64,000 bases of DNA from Coix lacryma-jobi var. lacryma-jobi (taxonomy: Eukaryota; Streptophyta; Magnoliopsida; Poales; Poaceae): contig CM019825.1 of the NCBI GenBank assembly GCA_009763385.1, positions 23,514,278-23,578,277 of the forward strand, given 5' to 3'. Under the pieces are notes generated by a model that saw only the letters and a program-made list of their open reading frames with translations, made no database searches and had not been told where the DNA came from. The position numbers were made by a program, and so were the translations under genes. Shown in pieces: positions 20,829 through 30,762 of the stretch. How positions within the stretch are numbered: the stretch's first letter is position 1; every line of letters starts with the position of its first letter.

Positions 20829-23800
20829 TCATATGGGTCTCATACCCATCTCCCTTGATGCGATTTCTATCACATTCCGTGATAACCCTTTTGTAAAGGG
20901 ATTTGCCAGGTTTTTGTCTGTTTGCACATAAGTCACAGCTATTACTCCGGAGTTTCTCAACTTCCTAATAGACTTCAAACGTCTTTTAACGTGTCTTGTT
21001 GACTTCGCATTATCCTTAGCACTATTCACTTTAGTGATCACTGTTTGATTATCACAGTTCATAAGGATAGCCGGTATTGGTTTTCAACCACTGGTAAGTC
21101 AGACAAGAGCTCACGCAGCCACTCTGCCTCTGCAGAAGCTGTATCCAAAGCAGCAAGTTCTGCTTCCATGGTTGATTTAGTCAATATAGTCTGTTTACAA
21201 GACCTCCATGACACTGCACCACCTCCAAGGGTAAAAACATACCCACTAGTGGCGTAGATCTGATCAATATCAGAAATCCAGTTTGCATCACTATATCCCT
21301 CTAGCACAGCTGGGTGCCCAGAATAGTGAATTCCAAAACTCATTGTACCTTTGAGATAACGCAAAACTCTTTCAAGTGCATGCCAATGATTATCACCCGG
21401 GTTGGACATGTACCTACTCAACTTGCTCACAACAAATGAGATATCTGGTCTAGTTGCGCTCGCTAGATACATGAGTGAACCAATAATCTGAGAGTATCTC
21501 AGTTGGTCTCTAGCAATCTTTCTGTTCTTTCTCAAAGTCACACTGGGATCATAAGGTGTTGGAGAAGGTTTACTATCCATAAAGCCAAAGCGACTCAAAA
21601 CCTTCTCAACATAGTGAGATTGCAATAAAGTAATCCCACTCTCATCCTTAATCAGCTTAATGTTCAAAATAACATTAGCTTCACCCAGATCTTTCATATC
21701 AAAACTCTTTGATAGGAAAGACTTGACCTCATTAATAACATCAATATTTGTTCCAAAAATAAGAATATCATCAACATATAAACATAATATAACAGATTGA
21801 CCCCCACCATGTCGATAATACACACACCTATCAGCTTCATTAACAGCAAAGCCTACACTAATTAAAGTAGTGTCAAACTTCTCATGCCATTGTTTAGGTG
21901 CTTGTTTCAAGCCATACAAAGATTTCAATAACTTACACACTTTTTGCTCTTCACCTTTTACTACAAACCCATCAGGCTGATCCATATAGATCTCCTCATC
22001 CAACTCTCCATTAAGAAAAGCTGTCTTCACATCCATTTGATGAATGAGAAAACCATATGAGGCAGCCAGAGAAAGTAATACTCGAATAGTGGTTAATCTA
22101 GCAACAGGTGAATAAGTATCAAAGAAATCCTCGCCTTCTTTTTGAGTATAACCCTTAGCCACAAGTCGAGCCTTGTACTTGTCAATAGTACCATCAGGTC
22201 TAAGCTTCTTCTTGAACACCCACTTACAACCCACAGGTTTGCAACCAAAAGGCAACTCAGATAACTCCCAAGTACCATTAGAAAGAATTGAGTCCATCTC
22301 ACTACGAACAGCTTCTTTCCAATCATCTGCATCTGGAGATGCATATGCTTCTTTAATAGAAGTAGGAGTATCATCCACAAGGTACACAATGAAATCATCA
22401 CCAAAGGATTTTGCAATCCTTCGTCTCTTATTCCTCACAGGAATTTCATTGTCATCCTCCTCAAGGACTTCATTAAGTGGTTGTTCAAATGACTTAAACG
22501 GAGACTCAATAGGTGTAGTAAAATCAGGAGTTAATTCAGAGGAAAACTTAGCATTGCTACGCATATCTTTCATAGGAAAAATGTTCTCAAAGAATGTAGC
22601 ATCACGAGATTCAAAGATCGCATCCACATGCATATCAGGTACTTCAGATTTTACTACTAAAAATCTATAGGCAATGCTATGATGTGCATATCCTAGAAAG
22701 ATGCAATCCACGGTCTTTGGTCCAAGCTTACGCTTCTTAGAAATTGGAACATTGACTTTTGCCAAACATCCCCACGTGCGTAAGTATGTAAGTGATGGTT
22801 TCCTTCCAACCCAATACTCGTATGGGGTTGTCTCTTTATTTCTGTTTGGAACTCTATTCAGGACATGACTCGCAGTCAATAAAGCCTCCCCCCACCATGC
22901 CTTAGAAAGACCAGCAGTATCTAACATGGCGTTCACCAAGTCAGTCAACGTGCGGTTTTTCCTCTCGGCAATCCCGTTTGATTCAGGAGAATAGGGAGCT
23001 GTCCTCTCATGAATAATACCATGTTTCGTACAGAAATCATCAAAAAGCATAGGAAAATACTCACCACCACGATCTGACCTTAGACGTTTAATCTTTCTCT
23101 CTAGTTGATTCTCAACTTCAGCCTTATAGATTTTAAAGTAGTCTAGCGTTTCATCTTTAGTTTTAAGCAAGTAAACATAACAATATCTAGTTGCGTCATC
23201 AATTAAAGACATGAAATATCTCTTTCCACCTTTTGTCAACACACCATTCATCTCACAAAGATCAGAATGTATGAGTTCTAGAGGTGCCAAGTTTCTCTCC
23301 TCCGCTGCCTTATGAGGCTTGCGAGGTTGCTTTGATTGCACACAACTATGGCACTTAGAACCTTTGGCAATAGTGAAATCTGGAATTAAACTCAGGCTAG
23401 ACAAACGTGACATTAAATCAAAGTTCACATGACATAAACGAGAATGCCAAATATTAGAACTATCATTAATTGTGCCACAAATATGATTTACTGACTTATT
23501 ACAAAAATCTGCCAAAGATAGGCGGAACAAGCCTCCGCAATCATAGCCTTTACCAATAAATTGTCCATGCTTAGACACAACTACTTTATTGGACTCTAAA
23601 ACTACTTTAAAACCATCTCTCAAAAGAAGAGATACGCTAACAAGGTTCTTGCGTATAGTAGCGACATGCTGCACGTTCTTCAGTTGCACGATCTTCCCCA
23701 AAGTAAACTTCAGATCTACCGTGCCAACACCACGAAAAGAAGCATGTGATCCATTCCCCATTAGGACGGAGGAACCTTGGAGCCCCTGATAAGAAGAAAA

Positions 23801-24724
23801 CAGAGAGATATCAGCATACACGTGAATATTAGCACCTGTATCAACCCACCAATTTGGTGATTGAAATACTGATAGTACAGTAGGAAAATTACCATACCCG
23901 TCGTCAGCATCGCTAGTAGTCACAAGGTTGACATTCTTCTTTTTCCCTTTGCGGTCCGCTCGCTCCGGACACTCTTTGGAAAAATGCCCAAGCTCTCCAC
24001 AAGTGAAGCACGGCAACTCTGCTTTATTCTTCTTCTTCTTAAATGTAGTAGTAGTTTTGGCATTGAAAGACTTAGGCTTTCCTTTGTACTTGCCATGGTT
24101 TTTCTGGACGAAGTGGACGCTAGCTCTTTCCTCGTTCCCCTTCTCAGTGTTATCTTTAGCCTGAGCCTTCTCTTCAACATCAAGAGATGCTATCAGGTTT
24201 TCAACTGATATTTTCTGTCTCTTGTGTTTAAGGCTTGTGGCGAAATTCCTCCAAGAGGAAGGTAGCTTTGCAATAATGCACCCAGCCACAAACTCATCGG
24301 GTATAACACAGTTGAGGAGTTCAAGCTCTTTTGCCAGACGGTGTATCTCATGAGCTTGCTCGACTATAGATTTGTTCGCAACAATCTTGTAGTCATGAAA
24401 AGTCTCCATGATGTACAACTCTTTGCCAGCATCTGAAGCACCAAAGGTTGCTGCCAGATAATCCCACAAAGTCTTTGCGTCTTTAATGTGCAGAATTGTA
24501 TCAAAGATATGATCAGCAAGGACATTCTGCACAACTCCCACAAAGATTTGGTTGGCATCCTGAAAAGCTCTCTGATCCTCTTCAGAGATATTTCCCTCCG
24601 GCATACCAGCACTCACCCAGAACACTTTCATGGTCGTCAACCAATTGGTGACCTTAACTTGCCATCTCTTAAAGTGCTCTCCAGAAAATTTTTCTGGCTT
24701 CAGCGCATCAAGAAAACTAGCCAT
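20829..24724 (-). pseudogene. Ty1/copia gag-pol polyprotein with one frameshift in RNase H
   Basis: Read from the ATG at 24724 (MASFLDALKPEKFSG), the frame runs 1221 codons to a stop at 21059. It shows: gag; CCHC knuckle CFTCGELGHFSKEC near residue 245; protease WWVDTGANIHV near 290; GAG-pre-integrase HSRLCHVNF; integrase core; and RT with YVDDILIFG near 980. RNase H then breaks: its last 75 or so residues continue in another frame from about 21080 to 20829. One base appears lost near 21079-21085, inside a short A/T run. The frame is open a further 101 codons upstream into the LTR. I take the ATG at 24724 as the start because the gag homology begins there. Apart from the shift the polyprotein is open. 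Confidence 0.9.
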
Positions 24725-24760
24725 AGTTAATTCTGGAAACCTATAATAAGGTTTTTGGAT

Positions 24761-25825
24761 TGTTAAAAGAATAGGCAATTTCCAGATTAAAACCAGAATA
24801 TAAATCATGATAAAATGATGATCTAGATATCTCAGATTGTATTGTTTACTAGCATAGCAAAACATGCATAACATGATCTCAAACATGACAACCGGTGTAA
24901 ACATAGCTCGTACACCAGATAGATTAAAAAGCAAGAACAAAGGCAGAAGACCTGATATAAGCATAGAAATTAGATCACGAACGGCGTACCTTTCTGATGC
25001 TGGAGAAGACGGTGGCGGAGTCGGCACTGGACGATCCTCGATGAGCGCTGGAGGAAGAGCTCGGAGCAGTTGACGACGAATACGTCTTGACGCAGCGCCG
25101 CCTGACTTGGACGGTAGACGACCCGTTGTTGAAGACGAGAGCAGTCGCGCGACGAGCGCTTCCCAAAAACCTTATTCGCCTTCTCCCGGTGCAGGATCGC
25201 AAAGACGAGGGTTCCGGAGACCTGCTCACCCGGTCGCTGGTGCACGCAAGCGAATGGACTGGAGACGACTAGACGGCAACGCAAAAGCGATATGAGGCAA
25301 ACCCTAGCTCGAGAGGTGTTGAGATACGTTTTGGCGTGGCCGATAGGTTGCTTATATAGCCCTGTTGAACCGACCTCGTGTCGCGATCACGATCTAAATC
25401 GGTTTAGGACTCTTGAGTTGTAACTGTTTAGGACTCTGCAACTTGAAGGCCAAGAAACCAAAAACTAAAACTGCAAAAGGAGACCGCGCTCCCGCAAGGC
25501 GAGGAGCCAGATTTCGGCGGACCGTTCACGCAGGTGCCGCGCACTCGTGCAAGTCGCCACGCCACGCCACGCCACGCCCGGCCCGGCCCGGCCCGGCGAG
25601 GCGAGGCGAGCGAGCGTGCGCGTGTGGGTTTCTCTTTCTCCTTCTCACACTAGACTTGAGGAAGTGGAGAGGACTTCCATATTTAAGCAAGTCCTCCTCC
25701 CCTTCCACTAGCAAGGTGGGACTAAAGAGTTCCACTTCCTCTCTTTGCTCACACATGAATGGGCCTTTGAGATTTATTATGAATTTCAGAATTTGTTAAT
25801 GGGCCAAGCCCATATAATTCTAACA
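24761..25825 (-). repeat. 5' LTR of copia element 1 (1065 bp)
   Basis: Minus-strand LTR from TGTTAG to AACA, with a TATA box at 25351-25360. The internal region starts ATCCAAAAACC, which lacks the usual TGG of a tRNA primer-binding site. Confidence 0.92.
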
Positions 25826-26309
25826 GCTGGGCCCCAGGTTGTGCTCGACCGAGCGCGGTCTCCTCTCCGGGTTACGGCGCCGCGAGCGGATGGAGGAGAT
25901 CCGCCTCTGCCCGCGGGCGAGACGAGCTCAGGCGGCGAACCGAGGGTCGAGCCAAGCAAGTGACGGACGGTAGGGGGTGTCGCCCACAGGCTAAATGCGA
26001 ATTGTTTTTTTTTTGTGTCTGCGCGGTGAACCGGAGTCCTTCAGATCCGTAACCAACTGTGCATACAGCAGGCCGTGCCAAACGATGAAAAGACGGCCGG
26101 TCGAAATAAAGTCTTTACCTTTCTTTATTTCTCTTGTTATTTCTTATTTTCCAAGTCACAAAAACTTCTAACTTTGCTCCTGCCCCTTGTATCTTTATCT
26201 ATTACGAATCTAGGGACTAAACTCACAAACGTCAACTCTTCTTTCCCATCTCTTTTGCGTCTCTTCCTCAAAACCGTACGCTGCGATTTAGAGGAAGTTG
26301 ATGTGGGTA
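25826..26309. other. GC-rich host segment right of copia element 1
   Basis: It joins 19201 if the element is removed. It is CpG-rich up to about 25990 and then turns AT-rich. It looks like a promoter or 5' leader of a minus-strand gene, but no coding exon is recognised. Confidence 0.35.
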
Positions 26310-27031
26310 ACCAGTGAAAGGATCAAGATGCCCAAGAGGGGGGGTGAATTGGGCTTTTCTAAAACTTCTTTCAATAATAAAACCTATCAAGCCACAATTA
26401 ACTCCCTAGTGCCTAGAAGTGAGTATGACAAGAATCAATCGCACAAAAGACTATCGCTAAACCATTTCTACTCTAGCATGGCAATTCAACTTATGAAAGA
26501 ACAACAAGTAAATGCGGAATTGAATTGCTCAAAGGTAAATGCGTAGAGAAGAGAGTAGAGATGACACGACGATCTTTTTGCTGAGGTATCGAGGTGTCGG
26601 CACACCCCCCTAGTCCTCGTTGGAGCACCCGCGCAAGGGTATCGCTCCCCCTTGATCCGCGCAAGGATCAAGTGCTCACTACGAGCTGATTCTTCGCTAC
26701 TCCGGCCCGGTGAATCGCTCGCTACCGGTCACAACTTGGCTTGGGTCATCCACAATGCCTCCGGATGATCACCAAGCTCTCCGATCGCCACCAAGCCGTC
26801 TAGGTGATGCCGATCACCAAGAGTAACAAGCAAGAACTCTCACTTGACCAACGCAAGGCTAATGAGATGGGTGGATGCACACTTGCTACTCTCTATTCAC
26901 TAATGAGGTGTTTGATCACTCAATTATCAAATCTCTCAACCTCACTAGGCCTCTTGCACTCACTTGGAATCACAATGTGTTTGGCAACCTTTCAAATGAG
27001 CAAGAGTCACAACATGAATGAGGGGGAGGCA

Positions 27032-27039
27032 TATTTATA
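27032..27039 (-). promoter_or_regulatory. TATA box of the solo LTR
   Basis: TATAAATA on the minus strand, with the palindrome array 50-350 bases upstream of it. It sets the likely orientation of the LTR. Confidence 0.45.
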
Positions 27040-27089
27040 CCCCCAACTCGAAACATGCACGGAGGGGAAAGTCCAGCCAGTTTACACAC

Positions 27090-27387
27090 TGACCGGACGC
27101 ACTGTCGGGGTGACCGGACGCGTCCGGTCAGTGCCCAACGGCTACATGACGTGCTTTCTGACACCTGTACGAAGTGCTGATCGGACGCTCTCGAGCGTCT
27201 GGTCACCACTGACCGGACGCGTCCGGTCATCATTTTTGCTCTCTGGAACCTCTCTGCATACGACCGGACTCAACCCCTGGTGCGTCCGGTCGATTACTGA
27301 GGAGCGTCCGGTCGCAGCCAGACCCGCTCCTCAGCCAACACTACTGACCGGACGCGTCCGGTCAATAGGGTTGGAGCGTCCGGTCGC
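27090..27387. repeat. Array of GACCGGACGCGTCCGGTC palindromes in the solo LTR
   Basis: Three perfect 20-bp palindromes TGACCGGACGCGTCCGGTCA lie at 27111-27130, 27210-27229 and 27345-27364. A degenerate copy lies at 27179-27204, an interrupted one at 27262-27292, and half-sites near 27090, 27304 and 27376. All are within 300 bases. They look like repeated dimeric protein-binding sites. Confidence 0.85.
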
Positions 27388-28209
27388 TATTTGAAGTCCA
27401 AAACGACTTCGGTTTGCGACGCTCCCTTCACGAACTTTCTTCCTTATGATCTTAGGGACCTTTCTAAGCTACCTAGGGCTTTGGTTAATAAGTGTGCACC
27501 ACACCTAACTCAAAAGTCTCACCTAGGTCAAGCTACCCATTCAAACCCCTCTTAATAGTACGGCCAAAGAGAAAAACAAAGACCTATGCTACTCTAAGTG
27601 TCCTTCAACACCAAATGACACTTAGAACTAGCCTATCACCGTCTTCGTCATCCATCCTTTGAAAACCGAACGAATTCCATCAATAAGGGGGCATGAATAC
27701 CATAGTGCCCTCGCGATCATCATTACCATGACCTAACTCAACTGTTTCTGCAAAACACACGTTAGTCATAGTAATTTACCGTTGTCATCCAATCACCGAA
27801 ATCCACTGGGGGCCTAGATGCTCACAACCAGAATAGCCTGAATAAACATTATAGATCTCTCAGAGTTAGAGATCCCTCTTGGGTAAGTTTGTCATGCCCC
27901 CTCTCCTCTTCATTTTGATTTCCGAGGAAACCCATGTGTAGATTCAATTTTTAGAGAAAGCATATTAATGGATGATTAGGTTCAAATGTAACTGATACCT
28001 TTACTTTTTTTGTACACAGGAGGATTGATTCGGATGTCGCCTTTAGGTTGCTTGTTCAGATCTCACAGTTCACAACAAAGTTGGATGATGGCAGTCCAGT
28101 TGAGGTGCAACACAAGTGCTTTGAATGAGTTGTAGACTATCATTGCTATACCATGGAAAAATTAGAAATGGGCCTGGTTGCCAGAGTGAATTGGGGAACC
28201 TATGATTTC

Positions 28210-29270
28210 TGAATTTGACATTAGCGGTGCAAAGGAAAAAATGGTGGATGATGCTTCTCTATCTCTTGTTTTCTCTAAGCGAGAAGAAGTTATTTTTGTT
28301 TGTTGATGTTGAGGACAATCCTAGAGAAGTGATGCTAACTCAAATTGTTACAAATGTGGTTTTGAGCAATGTAGTGTCTGAAAATGCAGGACTTGGATAT
28401 GTTGCACATGTGATTGATCGGGACAACTTGGAGATAGTTCCAATTACTGAAGAGCAGATAGATGTATCAATGATATTAATGGATGAAGATGAAATGTAAT
28501 TGTTGGTCTTACAGTAGAGGACGAGTGAGATGAACAAGAAAGACAAGCAATTAAAAATTAGAAGGAAGGTGATGATACTATTTGTTGCAGTGCCTCCTAT
28601 TAAGGAATCTATTTTTATGATTTAGAAGATCCTCAATGAATGTTGGAAGCACATATGATAGTATGAAAGAGTTCAGGGTAGTAATAAGGCAACACTATAA
28701 AAGGGGCAGTTTGAGGTAGGGACTGGATATTTTTGCAAAAAATATTCAGGATATTGTGGCTAGGTTAATGCACGATGGGTAGCAAGCCAGGTACATTTTT
28801 GATAACTTTGTGTTTTTATCAAATTTCAGTATAACCTTTGTTGCTAGTTCCCAATGGAAGCGTGTATTTAGTTCACCTTTAACCATGTGTGTCCAATTTG
28901 TGCATGTCACACTGAATAGAGAAGAGCATTTTTGTGCATCCACTCGGAAAGTGAGGACCAAGATTGCATCATACAATTGGGCAATACCCTTTCTAATGAA
29001 GGATCCAAACATGTGTGCAAAGACAATAGTTAGAGGACATATTAGGTGACTATAGGATATTGTACAATGTGGTTTTGTAGACAATTTGCAACAAAAAAGA
29101 TTTATGTATATTGGAAGAAAGTTTTGGATGCTTGTTTAATTTCAAGGCAGAAGTTGAGCTAAAAATATCTAGAATTGTTGTAGAGATAGATCTCGTTAAG
29201 AATGAAAATGGTGTGTTTTCATATATTTTTTTGCTGGTTTAAAGCAAGCATTGTTCGGACAATACAAGCA
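28210..29270 (+). pseudogene. Decayed Mutator-like (MULE) transposase
   Basis: Fragments in shifting frames resemble a MULE transposase in the right order. An acidic stretch near 28300-28500 is followed by YDSMKEFRVVIRQHYKRG near 28655-28710, like the MuDR N-terminal domain. Then come KIASYNWAIPFLMKDPNMCAK near 28960-29025, like the segment before the catalytic core, and a phenylalanine-rich FFAGLKQALF near 29230. Many stops and shifts separate them and the catalytic core is not seen. Terminal inverted repeats were not found. The assignment rests on pattern memory of the family. Confidence 0.5.
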
Positions 29271-30640
29271 AAAGATTTGGGGCAGGGGAAATAGTGGCTT
29301 GAAAACAAGAAATGGGAATGGGAATAAAGAAATGATAAAAATGGAAGAAAATCATATGAAACGAAACAATTCGCAGTCTCCCTCCATCCTGAATTATAAG
29401 TCATTCCAAGAATCTTGGAGAGTCGAAGTTTTCAAGTTTGATTAAATTTATATAATAAGATAATATCATTTATTATACTAACTAAGTATCATTAGATTCT
29501 TTATTACTCTGTAGTTATATTTTCATAGTATGCATATTTGATGATATAAATCTTTATATTTTTTCTATATTTTTTGGTCAAACTTTAGATGACTTAACTC
29601 TCTAAGATTCTTAGAATAACTTATAATTTGGAATGAAGTATAATTTGGAATGAAGCGATTATATTAGAGTTCCTTCTATATTTTTTTTGAAACTAGAATT
29701 CTTTCTATATTCTGCAAGGCACAGTCCCGCAAATACCGAAATTTCTCGTAGTAGGCTTGGACACTAGGTGGAAATGGGTTGGGCCTTTGTCCCCCAGCTT
29801 CTAGCCTGCGTCGTTGCGTGTGGTCGGGCAGCCCAGCCCAGACCGGCCTTGCTATGCTCGACAAGTAGTAGTAGTAGTACGGCCCATCTCCTCCTTGCGC
29901 TGAGAGTAGCACGGCCCATCTACGATACAGTGCACCGCACGAAACAACCCACAAACAATATATGACGTGGAGTGCACAAACCCACAAACCCTGTACGTCA
30001 GAACGTATGGCTGCACGGCAGCTAAATCCCGACCGTGAAGTACTCAAACCACAAACCCTGTGCGGCTGTGTGAGCTGTTTCTTGACACAATGTACAAGTG
30101 GCGCTTTACATTTATTTACACCGATGGCTACGTTTCTCGCCGAAATTACCTGTGCCTGCCGTCTGCCTGTTCCATGTACAGGTTTTTAAAGCTACGACCA
30201 CACCAGGTCACGGTCTCACTCACGGAGCCGCGTGCACCGTGACGCGCACACGTGCCGGGCCTCTGCACCATTGACCGGGCGGCAAATTGCCGTGTCGTCA
30301 ACTGCTCCCATCCGAGCGCCACCGGCGGCCCATCACCATCCAGCCAGCCAGCCCAACAAAACCACAGCCCATCAACCCACGCAGATGCCACTATGCCGAA
30401 GACAACAGCTGACATGTTGCCCCCATGTTGATCCGGCCCCATCCTTCAGCGAGAAAAGCAGTTCAAACGCACGGGAAAGGCGGAGAAAGCAATTAGCACC
30501 GTGATTTAAATAAATTAATAATAAAGCGCCCTAATTACAATTAAGCAGGGGGCCTTTCCTTTTTCCCGGTGGTGGCGGAACGGTCACTTCTCCGGCCCTG
30601 CCCGACCACGAGCGCGTGCAAATTTCTAGAAGCACCCCCC
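29271..30640. other. Intergenic region upstream of the kinase gene
   Basis: AT-rich to 29700, then increasingly GC-rich toward the gene. A G-box core CACGTG lies at 30249-30254. No gene recognised. Confidence 0.4.
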
Positions 30641-30643
30641 ACG

Positions 30644-30652
30644 TTTATAAAG
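30644..30652 (+). promoter_or_regulatory. TATA box of the SR-protein kinase gene
   Basis: TTTATAAAG in a GC-rich setting, 111 bases before the start codon. This fits a short 5' leader. Confidence 0.45.
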
Positions 30653-30762
30653 CGGAGGAGGCGCAGCCTGTCTTCTCCCCGCACGAATTCGAATCCGCCG
30701 GAGGTGGAGGAAGAGGGGACAGCAGCCCGGTGGGTGATTGGGTCCGTCTCTCGTCTCGCTCG

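Larger units (their letters stand above)
19202..25825 (-). mobile_element. Ty1/copia retrotransposon 1 (6.6 kb)
   Basis: Two 1065-bp LTRs of TG...CA type (19202-20266, 24761-25825) are flanked by the 5-bp duplication gctgg. Domain order protease, integrase, RT, RNase H identifies Ty1/copia; the gag and pol type suggest the Tork lineage (tentative). The LTRs differ at roughly 15 positions by eye (about 1.4 percent), so the insertion is older than the gypsy element. A polypurine tract abuts the left LTR, but no standard primer-binding site is seen beside the right LTR. It interrupts a GC-rich segment of host DNA. Confidence 0.93.
26315..27826 (-). mobile_element. Solo LTR (1512 bp) of an unclassified LTR retrotransposon
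   Basis: The segment starts TGAAAGGATC and ends GATGCTCACA on the plus strand. It is flanked by the 5-bp direct repeat accag (26310-26314 and 27827-27831). TG...CA ends plus a TSD, with no internal coding sequence, fit a solo LTR left by LTR-LTR recombination. Minus orientation is inferred from a TATA box (TATAAATA, 27032-27039). ORFs inside it are incidental and dominated by a palindromic motif. Confidence 0.72.

Noticed and set aside
24725..25027. Upstream extension of the copia 1 frame to an ATG inside the LTR
   Set aside because: The 101 extra codons are LTR sequence with no gag similarity; the gag homology starts at 24724.
27090..27387. CRISPR-like array
   Set aside because: Repeats are palindromic, unevenly spaced and degenerate, and the DNA is plant nuclear.
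26804..27394. 196-codon frame in the palindrome region
   Set aside because: It is made of repeated GRVRS-type residues from the CCGGACGCGTCCGG motif and lies in a solo LTR.
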